NCBI RefSeq assembly: GCF_014838715.1
Contig: NZ_CP061947.1
Coordinates: 1,736,001 to 1,800,000, forward strand
DNA: 64,000 bases
Origin: Algoriphagus sp. Y33
Lineage (GTDB): Bacteria; Bacteroidota; Bacteroidia; Cytophagales; Cyclobacteriaceae
Direction of reading: 5' to 3'
The notes under the pieces are model-generated. The model saw only the letters and a program-made list of their open reading frames with translations, was not told where the DNA came from and searched no databases. Of this stretch, positions 27,590 through 36,971 are shown piece after piece. Numbering within the stretch: position 1 is the stretch's first letter; every line of letters starts with the position of its first letter. Made by a program: the position numbers and the translations under genes.

Positions 27590-28462
27590 ATGAAGAAGCC
27601 GCTGCAAAAATCCAAAATCCCAAGTAATAAAGTTTTTGTTATCAAGGAATTGAGGGAGTCCTACCTCGACAAATACTGGCATTCTCATGAAGAGTATCAA
27701 TTGAATGTAATTCTGAAGGGTAGGGGAACGCGATATATCGGAGATCATATGAAGCCTTTCAAAGAAGGCGACTTGGTGCTTACCGGACCAAATCTTCCAC
27801 ATGTCTGGCGAAGTGATAATGCTTATTTTGATCAGGAACATGGATTGGATACTCATGATATTGTCATTTATTTTCCTGAGAGTTTTATGGGTAAAGACGC
27901 TTTGCAAAAGGAAGAATTCGAGGAAATAGGGAAATTGCTTGCCAGAGCAGATAGGGGATTGGAGATCACAGGGCAGACCAATAAGACAGTGGTGAAAATG
28001 ATGAAAGACCTGGTACACCGCAAGGGTGGGGCGAGCATTATTGGTCTCTTGGAAATTCTGGAAGTTTTAGCCCATTCCACCGAGTTGGAGCCCATCACAC
28101 ATATAGATTATAAGAATAATTATACCGCCAACGAAAAAGACAAAATTTCGGAAATACTGGAATATGTCCTGAAAAACTTCAAGGGGAAAATCACTCTTCA
28201 GGAGGTAGCGTCTCTTGCCAACATGTCTGAGAGTGCATTTAGCAGGTATTTCAAAAGCCGGGTAAATAAATCCTTCTCCGATTTTCTGGGGGACGTTCGG
28301 ATCAGCAATGCCAGAAGACTACTTCACGACGAAGACCTGAACATTAGTCAGGTTTGTTACGAAAGCGGTTTTCCCACGCTTTCCAACTTCAACAAGCAGT
28401 TTAAGGACCGAATCGGCAAAACCCCGCTTAACTATAAAAAGGAATTCATGGATACATTTTAA
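27590..28462 (+). CDS. AraC family regulator with cupin sensor domain
   Basis: A 290-residue regulator. The N-terminal cupin (about 20-110) shows HSHEEYQLNVILKGRGTRYI and FKEGDLVLTGPNLPHVW, the usual effector-binding barrel. The C-terminal HTH pair is ITLQEVASLANMSESAFSRY, FKSRVNKSFSDFLGDVRI and LNISQVCYESGFPTLSNFNK. It is divergent from the ThuA-dehydrogenase operon and probably controls it. Confidence 0.9.
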   Translation: MKKPLQKSKIPSNKVFVIKELRESYLDKYWHSHEEYQLNVILKGRGTRYIGDHMKPFKEGDLVLTGPNLPHVWRSDNAYFDQEHGLDTHDIVIYFPESFMGKDALQKEEFEEIGKLLARADRGLEITGQTNKTVVKMMKDLVHRKGGASIIGLLEILEVLAHSTELEPITHIDYKNNYTANEKDKISEILEYVLKNFKGKITLQEVASLANMSESAFSRYFKSRVNKSFSDFLGDVRISNARRLLHDEDLNISQVCYESGFPTLSNFNKQFKDRIGKTPLNYKKEFMDTF

Positions 28463-28468
28463 AAGGTA

Positions 28469-29149
28469 TCAGTTATTTTCGAATCTTTCCATCACCTGAT
28501 CCTGATAGGTGCTGCTGACCGGAAAAGGATGAGTTCCTATCAAGAGCTGGTGACGCTCAGCTTTTTCCACTAGTTTCATATTTACGATGTAGGAGCGGTG
28601 TGTTCTGAGGAAAAAGGAGGGGAGCGACTTTTCTATTTCAGCCAGTGTCGAGCGGCTTATGATTTTTTCATTCCGCAGGTGAAAAGTCACATAATTACCC
28701 GTGGCCTCACAGCACATCAGCTCATCAAACCTCACTTTGAGCTGTCCTTCGGTAGTTTTCACATAGATAAACTGCGGTTCTCGGGAAGGCTGAAGCTCTA
28801 GCCATTCCTGGGCTTTTTGGCATGCTTTGAGAAATCTCATCAGATTAAACGGCTTCAATAAATAATCAAGCGCATCGAGTTCAAAGCCCTGAACCGCATA
28901 GTCTGAATAGGCCGTGGTGAAGATCACAAGTGTTTCCTTAGGCAGCAGTGCCGCCAGTTCCACACCACTGATATCGGGCATATTGATATCCAGAAAGACC
29001 AAGTCTACAGAATTGGTCTTAAGGTATTCCAATCCTTCCACACCATCAGTAAAAACGGCTATCAGTTCTAAAAAAGGGACTTTGGAGGCGTGGGATTTTA
29101 CCACTTCCAGAGCCATGGATTCATCGTCTATTGCTATGGCTTGAATCAT
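28469..29149 (-). CDS. LytTR-type response regulator
   Basis: A 226-residue regulator. The receiver domain (MIQAIAIDDESMALEVV, phosphoacceptor Asp in LVFLDINMPDISG, Lys in YLLKPFN) is followed by a LytTR DNA-binding domain (FIYVKTTEGQLKVRFDELMC and FLRTHRSYIVNM). The start at 29149 is chosen because it sits directly before the receiver's first strand; an upstream in-frame start at 29194 would overlap the kinase gene. It is four bases after the kinase stop. Confidence 0.92.
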   Translation of the reverse strand: MIQAIAIDDESMALEVVKSHASKVPFLELIAVFTDGVEGLEYLKTNSVDLVFLDINMPDISGVELAALLPKETLVIFTTAYSDYAVQGFELDALDYLLKPFNLMRFLKACQKAQEWLELQPSREPQFIYVKTTEGQLKVRFDELMCCEATGNYVTFHLRNEKIISRSTLAEIEKSLPSFFLRTHRSYIVNMKLVEKAERHQLLIGTHPFPVSSTYQDQVMERFENN

Positions 29150-29153
29150 GGTT

Positions 29154-30554
29154 TTATAGTTGCACAGAAAGGTGGACAAAATGCTCAGTGTCATTTGCCA
29201 CGATGGTTAAGTTATGCTTTTTTGGGTAGAAATGAGCCAATCTGCTTTTGACGTTTACCAAACCTATTCCGGATTCATCTCTGGGATCTTCCGTCTGCTT
29301 TTTTGGATGGATACTGTTTACCACATCCAGATGCACTGAGCCCTGTAGACATCTCAGATTGATCTTGATCCAGGACTTGCTTTTTGTACTAATCCCGTGT
29401 TTGAAGGCATTTTCCACATAAGGAATCAACAGCATGGGCGCAATACTTCCCTCGCATACATCATCGGACAGTTTGATTTCTACATCCAGGTTTGATTCGT
29501 TTTTGAAACGGAGCATCTGCAGATCCAGGTAATTCCTCAGATAATCGATCTCTCTGGTAAGTGGGATTTTATCCATCTGGTTTTCATGAAGCATAAAACG
29601 CATCATATCTCCGAGTTTTTGGATGCCATCTGAGGTTTTTTCGGCATTTTCCATCAGTGCAGCTCCATAGAGCGTATTCAGCGCATTGAAAAGAAAGTGT
29701 GGATTGATCTGGGATCTCAGAAAACTAAGGTTGGCAGAACTCTGGTTTACCCGTACCGACAAATCATCGATTTTACCTATATAATCCTCATATTTTCGGA
29801 AAATCAGATTGGATAGGGGAAAAATAACAAAGATCAGAATCAAGATCATTCCAGTACCCAAGAGTAAAATTTCAGGTGTTTTTTCGTCTATTGAAATCAC
29901 AAGGAAAACGAAGGAGATAATTGTGATCAACCCCCACAGAAACCAACGGTAAGCTTTGGTATTTCCTTCTACTTTATTTCTATACAGTAGAAAATAATTG
30001 TAGAGAATAAAGAATGCTATAGCGGGAATGATTAGTAAGAAAATAACCAAAACTACCTCGTTTACAAATAGCTGTGATGCAAATAAGAAGATGCTTATAA
30101 AAAGAAACATCGTAAACAAGCGTATGCTGTTGTACAGTTGGAAGTCCTTGAATACCGGGGGTAGGAACATCTTTTGTAATAAAATAGCAGTGACCAAATA
30201 CCCTGAGTAAAGTGCGATGGTGCTGAAATAAAAGCGAAAGAACCGCTCTGCGTTTACGCCGTTGGCTCCTGCGCATCCACCTGAAAGCGCAGCGGTCACT
30301 GTAGCGGTCAACACACTGAATAATACCAGATGAAGAACATTTTTATCCTTCAGGTATTTTGGGATGACGATCAGATGCATCACATAGAAGCCTATGTAGA
30401 GGACTATTGGCAAAAAGACTATTCCGAAGAATTCCTCTACCGGAAAGTAATTTGAAGTCATGCTGATCACAATATTTGTCAGCACTATAATCAAAAAAAC
30501 AAGGGTGGTGATCCACCATTCCAAATCTCGAAACACAAATCTAGTTGATTTCAT
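29154..30554 (-). CDS. LytS-like sensor histidine kinase with multipass membrane domain
   Basis: A 466-residue kinase. About eight membrane helices fill residues 15-265. The His-kinase motif FLRSQINPHFLFNALNTL (PF06580 type, phosphorylated His in NPHFLFN) is followed by an ATPase region with MLLIPYVENAFKHGI and DESGIGLVNVKSRL. It partners the adjacent LytTR regulator. The signal sensed is unknown. Confidence 0.92.
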   Translation of the reverse strand: MKSTRFVFRDLEWWITTLVFLIIVLTNIVISMTSNYFPVEEFFGIVFLPIVLYIGFYVMHLIVIPKYLKDKNVLHLVLFSVLTATVTAALSGGCAGANGVNAERFFRFYFSTIALYSGYLVTAILLQKMFLPPVFKDFQLYNSIRLFTMFLFISIFLFASQLFVNEVVLVIFLLIIPAIAFFILYNYFLLYRNKVEGNTKAYRWFLWGLITIISFVFLVISIDEKTPEILLLGTGMILILIFVIFPLSNLIFRKYEDYIGKIDDLSVRVNQSSANLSFLRSQINPHFLFNALNTLYGAALMENAEKTSDGIQKLGDMMRFMLHENQMDKIPLTREIDYLRNYLDLQMLRFKNESNLDVEIKLSDDVCEGSIAPMLLIPYVENAFKHGISTKSKSWIKINLRCLQGSVHLDVVNSIHPKKQTEDPRDESGIGLVNVKSRLAHFYPKKHNLTIVANDTEHFVHLSVQL

Positions 30555-30675
30555 CTGTTTATAATTTGATTTTCAATGGTCATATGGAATCTCGCATGGC
30601 TTATAATCATCCCTCTGTGTGCCGTCTTCGACATGCTCGATTTCATATTCTAGTGTAAATTAACTGGTTGAATTA

Positions 30676-30819
30676 TTATGGTTCAATTAGATTTGTCTTA
30701 ATAGTCAACGTGGTCTTCTCAGGTTTTTTATGCTCCTCATTGCCGTCCGAGAACGTCAATATGATCGTATAGATAACTCCTAAAAGGATCAGGAAATAAT
30801 AGACTTTCTTGGTGTTCAT
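30676..30819 (-). CDS. Small single-pass membrane protein (47 residues), putative
   Basis: ATG at 30819 opens a 47-codon frame ending in tandem TAA TAA. The product starts MNTKKVYYFLILLGVIYTII, one hydrophobic helix after a basic start, followed by a charged tail with EEHKKPEKTT. It lies 121 bases upstream of the sensor kinase in the same direction, so it could be co-transcribed with it. Composition and double stop favour a real gene, but there is no homology evidence. Confidence 0.4.
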   Translation of the reverse strand: MNTKKVYYFLILLGVIYTIILTFSDGNEEHKKPEKTTLTIKTNLIEP

Positions 30820-31022
30820 TGATTATCGTTCTAATTGATAGTCCAAGATTAGCGGTACCCGAAAGTCTTTGCAAAAGTATGTGACGAAACGTGGGAATTG
30901 TGGGATGGATTGTGATTTTGGATTGAATCCCGAAAAGGCGCGGCGGAGCAAAGGAGAATCGGTTATCCGTCATTGTGAAGCTGAAGTCATCCGTCATCGC
31001 GATCCGCCTAAGGTGGAGAAGC

Positions 31023-31084
31023 GATCCCGTAGTAATGTGCAATCTCATTGTATTTATGAAATACGAATGATGATTTACGGGATC
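31023..31084. repeat. 62-bp element with 9-bp terminal inverted repeats (copy 1)
   Basis: It is bounded by GATCCCGTA and TACGGGATC. The same element lies at 31634-31695 with perfect termini, and a decayed 63-bp copy at 58933-58995 has GATCTCGTA and TATGGGATC ends. The internal AATCTCATTGTAT block is conserved in all three. It looks like a small non-coding mobile or REP-like unit. Confidence 0.65.
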
Positions 31085-31633
31085 AACGAAGAGTGAAGAT
31101 TTATTCTAGGAAGTTGACTCAACTAGTTGTTTGGAGAATACCGTGGGATCAGATTAATGTAACTAAATTAAACTAATGCTTTAAATCATACTTTGTAAAT
31201 CGTAAATAAGCTAATCCCGAACGCCGAATGATGAATATCGAATTTCGAAGCGATCCAAGTGTTAGAAAGGATTGCCGCGTCAAAAACAATCCCTTTGGTC
31301 ATTGATTTTTCCTCGCAATGACGGACAAGACAATGAATCCGGAGAGTAAACCACACATCATCGGTTATCCGTCATTGTGAAGCTGAGGCACAAAGCTGAA
31401 GTTATCCGTCATCGCGAGCAAAGCGCGGTGCTCTCGTTGTAATGAGCCCTCATAAGAGATTGCCGTGTCAAAACCAATTCCCTTTGGTCATTGGTTTTTC
31501 CTCGCAATGACGACGGACAAGGCAATGAATCCCGAGAGTAAACCACACATCTTCGGTTATCGTCATTGTGAAGCTGAGGCACAAAGCTGAGGCACAAAGC
31601 TGAAGTTATCCGTCATCGCGAGCAAAGCGTTGC

Positions 31634-31695
31634 GATCCCGTAGTAAGGAGCAATCTCATTGTATTTATGAAATGCGAATGACGATTTACGGGATC
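31634..31695. repeat. 62-bp inverted-repeat element (copy 2)
   Basis: Same termini and length as 31023-31084, in the same orientation, preceded by a second ATCCGTCATCGCGAGC-type segment that also occurs near 31405. Confidence 0.65.
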
Positions 31696-31843
31696 ATCTA
31701 TAACCTTTGAGGTATTTTTATCCTCGAAGGTTTGAATAGTGCCTCCCGCAAAGGTTCAATGGCGCTAAGGGAGATTTTTGGAGTCTTCGCTCAAAGCTTG
31801 CTGGTATTAGTCATTGATAAACTGGGCACAAAGCTGAAGCAAT

Positions 31844-32293
31844 CTACTTTTGCAGATTTTTCAGCATACTTTGGATATGTCCTTTTGACTCAAACATCTC
31901 TGAGAACACTGCCGCTATCTTGTGGTCTTTGTCAATGAGATAGGTGATGCGCTTCGGCATTTTGATCAGAGGGATGAGCGCATCGTAAGATTTACACACT
32001 TTACCCGAAGGATCTGAAAGCAAATCAAATGGAAGTCTATGTTCCTTTTTAAATCTTTCATGAGTTTCCATATCATCCTTGCTGATTCCCAGTACAGGAA
32101 TATCCAGATTTCTAAATGCTTCAAATTGGTCTCTAAATTCACAGGCCTCAGCCGTACACCCTTTGGTGAAATCTTTCGGATAAAAGTATAAGATGAAGGG
32201 TTTGCCTTTCAAATCAGTGGACGAATTGATTGTTTTAGAGCCGGTGGATTTGAGATTGAATTCCGGTGCAATACTTCCCGTTTTTAATGCCAT
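31844..32293 (-). CDS. bcp: Thiol peroxidase, BCP/PrxQ-type peroxiredoxin
   Basis: A 149-residue cytoplasmic peroxidase that reduces hydroperoxides. The active-site segment YPKDFTKGCTAEACEFRD contains the peroxidatic Cys and the resolving Cys five residues later, as in PrxQ. VLGISKDDMETHERFKKEH and LPFDLLSDPSGKV complete the family pattern. The start MALKTGSIAPEFNL at 32293 fits the family; an upstream in-frame ATG at 32347 adds an unconserved 18-residue leader. Confidence 0.9.
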   Translation of the reverse strand: MALKTGSIAPEFNLKSTGSKTINSSTDLKGKPFILYFYPKDFTKGCTAEACEFRDQFEAFRNLDIPVLGISKDDMETHERFKKEHRLPFDLLSDPSGKVCKSYDALIPLIKMPKRITYLIDKDHKIAAVFSEMFESKGHIQSMLKNLQK

Positions 32294-32446
32294 AAATACT
32301 AAAACCCAAGTCGCTGATAATGGTTCGTGGAATAACTTGTATTTCACAACTTTTTTTGAACTATTACCATTTCAATTTCCTTAGAAAAGGATCACTCTGA
32401 AAAGTAATAAAAAGTAATAATTTTGAAGATTAACAGTGTCCAGTCC

Positions 32447-33259
32447 ATGCTATTGGCTGGGATATTTTTCGCTCTGATGAATGTGTCTGTAAAGTACATT
32501 CCGCATATTCCCGCTATAGAAATCATAGTTTTTAGATCAGTTTTCTCTTTGATTTTTAGCTACTTGGTTCTAAAAAAACAAAAAGTCAATGTCTTCGGAA
32601 ATAATAAAAAATGGCTGATTATCCGTGGTATAGTGGGGTCGATAGGATTGATTTCTTTCTTCTATACGCTGCAAAACATACCATTGGCCAGTGCGGTGAC
32701 TATTCAGTATTTGTCACCGGTTTTCACTACGATTTTCGGAGTGTTTTTACTTAAGGAAAAGGTGAAACCCATTCAGTTTTTATTCTTTGCGATTTCCTTT
32801 GCGGGTGTTGTGCTTATTCAGGGAGTAGATGCGAGGGTAGATACATTCTGGGCTATCGTGGGTATTCTCTCTGCGATATTCTCAGGTTTGGCCTATAATG
32901 TCATCCGAAAGCTTAAAAATACAGAGCATCCTCTGGTGATTATCTTCTATTTTCCTCTAGTTACACTGCCGTTTGCATTGATTGTATCTGCTTTTGGATG
33001 GGTAAATCCGGTAGGGTGGGACTGGGTAATATTGCTTTTCATCGGTATGTGTACGCAGACTGCACAGTACTTTTTGACGATTGCTTACCAAAATGCGAAT
33101 GTTTCTAAGGTTTCCAGTCTTACCTATATAGGAATAGTCTATGCGCTGTTATTTGGGTTCTTTTTCTTCGGAGAAACATTCAGCGCCTTGGTTTACGCGG
33201 GGATGGGACTTGTTTTGTTGGGAATTCTACTCAATATGAGGGTGAAGCAAGTTTCATAA
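32447..33259 (+). CDS. EamA/DMT family transporter
   Basis: About 270 residues with ten predicted membrane helices and two EamA halves (GIFFALMNVSVKYIPHIPAI, then GILSAIFSGLAYNVIRKL). These are inner membrane metabolite exporters of undefined substrate. I prefer the ATG at 32447; a TTG at 32423 is in frame, but it overlaps a TAATTTTG -7 box at 32418-32425, which would place transcription start after it. Confidence 0.82.
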   Translation: MLLAGIFFALMNVSVKYIPHIPAIEIIVFRSVFSLIFSYLVLKKQKVNVFGNNKKWLIIRGIVGSIGLISFFYTLQNIPLASAVTIQYLSPVFTTIFGVFLLKEKVKPIQFLFFAISFAGVVLIQGVDARVDTFWAIVGILSAIFSGLAYNVIRKLKNTEHPLVIIFYFPLVTLPFALIVSAFGWVNPVGWDWVILLFIGMCTQTAQYFLTIAYQNANVSKVSSLTYIGIVYALLFGFFFFGETFSALVYAGMGLVLLGILLNMRVKQVS

Positions 33260-33263
33260 TGAA

Positions 33264-33294
33264 TTGGACAGGAATCTAAAGCAGGTTATTTTTG
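33264..33294 (+). promoter_or_regulatory. Bacteroidota-type promoter of pncB-pncA
   Basis: TTG (33264-33266), a 20-nt spacer, then an exact TAnnTTTG box (TATTTTTG, 33287-33294). The start would be near 33300, giving a leader of about 15 bases before pncB. Confidence 0.65.
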
Positions 33295-33314
33295 AACTAA
33301 GCTAAAAACAAACA

Positions 33315-34811
33315 ATGAAAATCACCAAAGATCTATATCAAGGTTCGTTGGCACTTCTGACGGATTTTTATCAGTTGACCATGGCTTATGCTTACTGGAA
33401 ATCAGGAAAAGCAGAGCAGGAAGCGGTGTTCAATCTTTTCTTTCGAAAGCATCCCTTTCAGGGTGGGTTTACGATTGCGGCGGGACTGGATTACATTGTC
33501 GATTATTGCAAAAACTTCCAATTCAGCAAAGAAGATCTGGCTTACCTGGCTACCATGAAAGGAAAGAATGACGAGGTGCTGTTTGAAAGCGGATTTTTGG
33601 ATTACCTCAGAGATATGAAGTTCAGCTGCGATATAGATGCTGTGGAAGAGGGTACTGTGGTATTTCCAAATACGCCGTTGGTGCGTGTAAAAGGCCCATT
33701 GATCCAGTGCCAATTGCTGGAGACACCTCTTTTGAATATTATCAATTTCCAAAGTTTGATTGCCACCAAGGCTGCCAGGATCAACTTGGCTGCGAAAGGC
33801 GAACCTATTTTGGAATTTGGTCTACGTCGTGCCCAGGGGATTGATGGAGGTTTGGCTGCGTCAAGAGCTGCCTATATCGGTGGCTGCGCTTCTACAAGCA
33901 ATGTGATGGCCGGAAAGCTTTTTGGAATTCCTGTGTCGGGCACACACGCACATAGCTGGATCATGTCTTTCGACACAGAAATAGAAGCTTTTGAAGCCTA
34001 TGCGGATGCTTTTCCGGACCAATCCGTTTTTCTGGTTGATACTTATGATACAATCAACGGGATTAAGAATGCCATTAAAATAGGGAATGCATTGAGAAGC
34101 AGGGGAAAAGAAATGGTGGGTATCCGGATAGACTCAGGGGATTTGGCATATTTCAGTAATGTGGCAAGGGAGATGCTGGATGAAGCAGGTTTTCCGGATG
34201 CTAAAATCGTGGCATCAAATGATCTGGACGAGCATATTATTACCTCTCTGAAAGGTCAGGAATCATCGATAAATGTGTGGGGCGTGGGGACGAAATTGGT
34301 AACGGCATTTGACCAGCCGGCTCTTGGAGGTGTCTACAAACTCTCTGCAATACGTGACGAAAAGGGAGTATGGGTTCCAAAAATCAAACTTTCCCAGCAA
34401 TCCCTAAAAATCAATATTCCGGGATTGCATACTGTAAAGCGTTTTTTCTCCAAGGGAAAAGCAGTTTCGGATATGATTTACCTTGAGGCCCAAGAACTGA
34501 ATCCTCAGGCAGCACTGATTATTGATCCGAACGATCCGACCAGGAGGAAGCGGATGATGCCTGCTTTCTATCAGGAAGAAATACTGCTTAAGCCAATTTT
34601 CGATCAAGGTAAATTGGTCTATGCACTTCCGACAATCACGCAAATCAGAGATAGAGTTCAAAAGCAGCTTGATTCTTTGGATAAGACACATAAGAGATTG
34701 GTAAACCCCCATTTATATCCTATTGGTCTGGAAGAAAACCTTCATCATTTGAGAATGGAATTGGTATTGAAAGCAAAACAAGTTGATAATGGGAATGAAT
34801 CTGAAAAATAG
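33315..34811 (+). CDS. pncB: Nicotinate phosphoribosyltransferase
   Basis: A 498-residue cytoplasmic enzyme that joins nicotinate and PRPP to nicotinate mononucleotide in NAD salvage. Visible family motifs are LTDFYQLTMAYAYWKSG at the start, FGLRRAQGIDGGLAASRAAY, SGTHAHSWIMSF, the PRPP-site GIRIDSGDLAYFS, and GVGTKLVTAFDQPALGGVYK. Length fits the family. The downstream nicotinamidase overlaps its end, so the two consecutive salvage steps are co-expressed. Confidence 0.95.
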   Translation: MKITKDLYQGSLALLTDFYQLTMAYAYWKSGKAEQEAVFNLFFRKHPFQGGFTIAAGLDYIVDYCKNFQFSKEDLAYLATMKGKNDEVLFESGFLDYLRDMKFSCDIDAVEEGTVVFPNTPLVRVKGPLIQCQLLETPLLNIINFQSLIATKAARINLAAKGEPILEFGLRRAQGIDGGLAASRAAYIGGCASTSNVMAGKLFGIPVSGTHAHSWIMSFDTEIEAFEAYADAFPDQSVFLVDTYDTINGIKNAIKIGNALRSRGKEMVGIRIDSGDLAYFSNVAREMLDEAGFPDAKIVASNDLDEHIITSLKGQESSINVWGVGTKLVTAFDQPALGGVYKLSAIRDEKGVWVPKIKLSQQSLKINIPGLHTVKRFFSKGKAVSDMIYLEAQELNPQAALIIDPNDPTRRKRMMPAFYQEEILLKPIFDQGKLVYALPTITQIRDRVQKQLDSLDKTHKRLVNPHLYPIGLEENLHHLRMELVLKAKQVDNGNESEK

Positions 34812-35424
34812 CGTCTTATTGATTATCGATGTGCAGAATGATTTTTTGCCGGGAGGAGCATTGGCGGTAAATCAGGGTGATGAAGTCGTTTCTGTCATCA
34901 ATGCACTACAGGAGGAATTTGATTTTATAGTGGCGACTCAGGATTTTCACCCTGCAGACCATGGAAGCTTTGCTGCAAATCACCCTGATAAAAATCCGGG
35001 AGAAGTGATCGAACTAAATGGTTTGACTCAGGTTCTCTGGCCTATACATTGCGTGCAGGGATCCGAAGGGGCTGAATTTCATGAGGAACTGAATCCCATC
35101 AAGTGGAAGGCAATTTTTCAAAAAGGGAAAAACCCGGGAGTTGACTCCTATTCAGGTTTTTTTGACAATGCCCGAAGAGGAGACACAGGGCTGGGAGATT
35201 TTCTTCAGAATGAAGGGATAATGAATGTCTTCGTGACTGGGCTTGCGCAGGATTATTGCGTGAAATTCACCGCACTGGACTCGGTCAGCCTCGGATTTAA
35301 TACCTACCTGATCACTGATGCTACCCGAGCGGTGAATCTTAATCCCAAGGATGGCGATTTAGCATTGGAAGAAATGAAAAATGCAGGAGTAAAACTTATT
35401 GAAAGTACAGCTATTTTAGATTGA
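34795..35424 (+). CDS. pncA: Nicotinamidase/pyrazinamidase
   Basis: A 209-residue isochorismatase-fold hydrolase converting nicotinamide to nicotinate, the substrate of PncB. Catalytic residues are visible: Asp in LLIIDVQNDFLPGGAL, the metal-binding D-x-H in TQDFHPADHGSFA, Lys in FQKGKNPGVDSYSGF, and Cys in GLAQDYCVKFTALD. Three in-frame ATGs (34783, 34789, 34795) overlap the pncB end; I take the last because it places the first beta strand at the usual distance. Confidence 0.93.
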   Translation: MNLKNSVLLIIDVQNDFLPGGALAVNQGDEVVSVINALQEEFDFIVATQDFHPADHGSFAANHPDKNPGEVIELNGLTQVLWPIHCVQGSEGAEFHEELNPIKWKAIFQKGKNPGVDSYSGFFDNARRGDTGLGDFLQNEGIMNVFVTGLAQDYCVKFTALDSVSLGFNTYLITDATRAVNLNPKDGDLALEEMKNAGVKLIESTAILD

Positions 35425-35426
35425 TT

Positions 35427-35942
35427 ATGTTTGAATTTAATCCTGAGAGACATTATCCAAAAGAAACTGAGAGCAGAGTTCTGATTAGGTTCCAAGACTG
35501 TGACCCGCTACGTCACCTGAACAATGCCAAGTATTTTGACTACTTCTTCAACGCCCGGGAAGATCAGGTACCGAAGCTCTATGGAGTAGAGATGATGGAT
35601 TTCATTAAAAAATACCAAGCTGCCTGGGTGATATACAATCACAATATTTCTTACGTGAAGCCTGCGATGGTAGGAGAGTGGGTACGGATAAAGAGCCGTA
35701 TCATTTGGCATAATCACAATACAGTGGTTTTGGAATATTACATGATGGATGATAGTGAGACGCAGTTGAAGACACTGTTGTGGACGACAATGCGGTATGT
35801 CACATTGGCCGAAGGAAAATCTACAGACCATACGGGAGCTGTGAATGAGTTTCTCACTGCGACCTCAATGAACTTAGACATCAGTGGAATCCAGATTAAA
35901 GACCGGGTAAAATCAGTCACTCAAGAGCTAAGAAAGTATTGA
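35427..35942 (+). CDS. Acyl-CoA thioesterase, 4HBT hotdog family
   Basis: A 171-residue hotdog protein with FQDCDPLRHLNNAKYFDYFFNAR, where the Asp in DCDPLRHLNN corresponds to the catalytic residue of the 4-hydroxybenzoyl-CoA thioesterase group. SYVKPAMVGEWVRIKSRI follows. Substrate unknown. It starts two bases after the pncA stop and ends the operon, with a terminator at 35977. Confidence 0.8.
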   Translation: MFEFNPERHYPKETESRVLIRFQDCDPLRHLNNAKYFDYFFNAREDQVPKLYGVEMMDFIKKYQAAWVIYNHNISYVKPAMVGEWVRIKSRIIWHNHNTVVLEYYMMDDSETQLKTLLWTTMRYVTLAEGKSTDHTGAVNEFLTATSMNLDISGIQIKDRVKSVTQELRKY

Positions 35943-35976
35943 TATAGATCAATTTTCTGTATCTCAGCGAACAAGG

Positions 35977-36008
35977 CCTGTACAAGAGCGTACAGGTTTG
36001 TTTTTTTT
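35977..36008 (+). terminator. Rho-independent terminator of the pncB-pncA-thioesterase operon
   Basis: CCTGTAC (35977-35983), AAGAGC loop, GTACAGG (35990-35996), then TTTGTTTTTTTT. The following 308 bases up to 36316 hold the leader of the secreted-protein gene and nothing else I can identify. Confidence 0.85.
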
Positions 36009-36316
36009 AAATTTTTTGATTTCAGGTTCTTACAAATGTTTGAAAAATTAATTTTTGCCAACATCCGCAATACGGTGTAACCTGGTTTTACCGAACAATG
36101 GGATTAAACTGCTCGGTTGCAGTACATTTTTTCAGTAAATCGACCATTTTCAGTACACTTTAGGTCTGCAAAAGAGCTCTTTATCCAAATTTTATTTTGT
36201 GCCAATGTTAATTTTTGCAAACAGGAAGCCTGCTCAAAACAGTGGAAAAGGGACTTGTGGGGGCGGTTGGTACATGGTTCGCAAGAAGGGAAAGCATAAC
36301 TCTAAACCAACATGTT

Positions 36317-36904
36317 ATGAAAACCTTATTCACATTTGCACTAGCAGGACTTTTAGCTACGAGTACTTTTGCTTCTAATGATCTGGAAGATTTGAAAGCA
36401 AATTCATCCGTCCATTCTAAGTATAAAAAAATCTCCATACATCTTAATGAAGGAGTAGGCAAAGCAAAAATTGCCCTATACGATATGAATGGGAAAAAAC
36501 TTCATTCACGATCGGTGAAAGCAAAAGAGGACATCAGGGTTCCATATGACCTGAGCGGACTTCCTTGCGGAGAATACCAAGTAATGATTTCTACTGACAA
36601 TGAAGAAGTGATTTACACAGTGGAGACAGTAGAGAAAGAAGAGACGGCACCAATAGTATATCCATTGATGGCTTATGGTAAAAAAGTAGACAACAATACT
36701 ATTAATCTCTTGGTGATAGGATTAGAAGAAGCTGGAGTAGAGGTGAAAATTAGGAGAGTATCCGATGGTAAACTAGTTCATAGGGAAATGGTTAACCAGC
36801 CTGAAGGCTTTCGAAAGAACTACAAACTGAATGGAGTTCAACCTGAGGATGTTTACCTTGAAGTAACCGACATTAAAGGCAGAACACGTAATATTTACAT
36901 TTGA
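36317..36904 (+). CDS. Secreted beta-sandwich hypothetical protein
   Basis: A 195-residue exported protein. The signal peptide MKTLFTFALAGLLATSTFAS fixes the ATG at 36317; an in-frame start at 36215 would place 34 unrelated residues before it. Two repeats of about 80 residues, with IALYDMNGKKLHSRSVKAKE and VKIRRVSDGKLVHREMVNQP, look like Por-secretion-type C-terminal-sorting or Ig-like beta domains. It probably sits in the periplasm or on the outer surface. Confidence 0.65.
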   Translation: MKTLFTFALAGLLATSTFASNDLEDLKANSSVHSKYKKISIHLNEGVGKAKIALYDMNGKKLHSRSVKAKEDIRVPYDLSGLPCGEYQVMISTDNEEVIYTVETVEKEETAPIVYPLMAYGKKVDNNTINLLVIGLEEAGVEVKIRRVSDGKLVHREMVNQPEGFRKNYKLNGVQPEDVYLEVTDIKGRTRNIYI

Positions 36905-36931
36905 ATTCTAAACCAATCACTTGCACTTGCT

Positions 36932-36970
36932 CCCCAACCCTGAATCATTTGATTTGGGGTTTTTTCTTTT
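36932..36970 (+). terminator. Rho-independent terminator after the secreted protein
   Basis: CCCCAA (36932-36937) pairs with TTGGGG (36954-36959), followed by TTTTTTCTTTT. Confidence 0.75.
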
Positions 36971-36971
36971 G

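Larger units (their letters stand above)
30820..31843. other. 1-kb repeat-rich intergenic region
   Basis: No supported gene lies here. The region contains several copies of the TTATCCGTCATT / AAGCTGAGGCACAAAGCTGA type motif and two copies of a 62-bp inverted-repeat element (31023-31084 and 31634-31695). The short frames on both strands come from these repeats. Confidence 0.6.

Noticed and set aside
31732..31938. 68-codon plus-strand frame overlapping the peroxiredoxin gene
   Set aside because: It is antisense to a well-supported gene and starts in repeat sequence.
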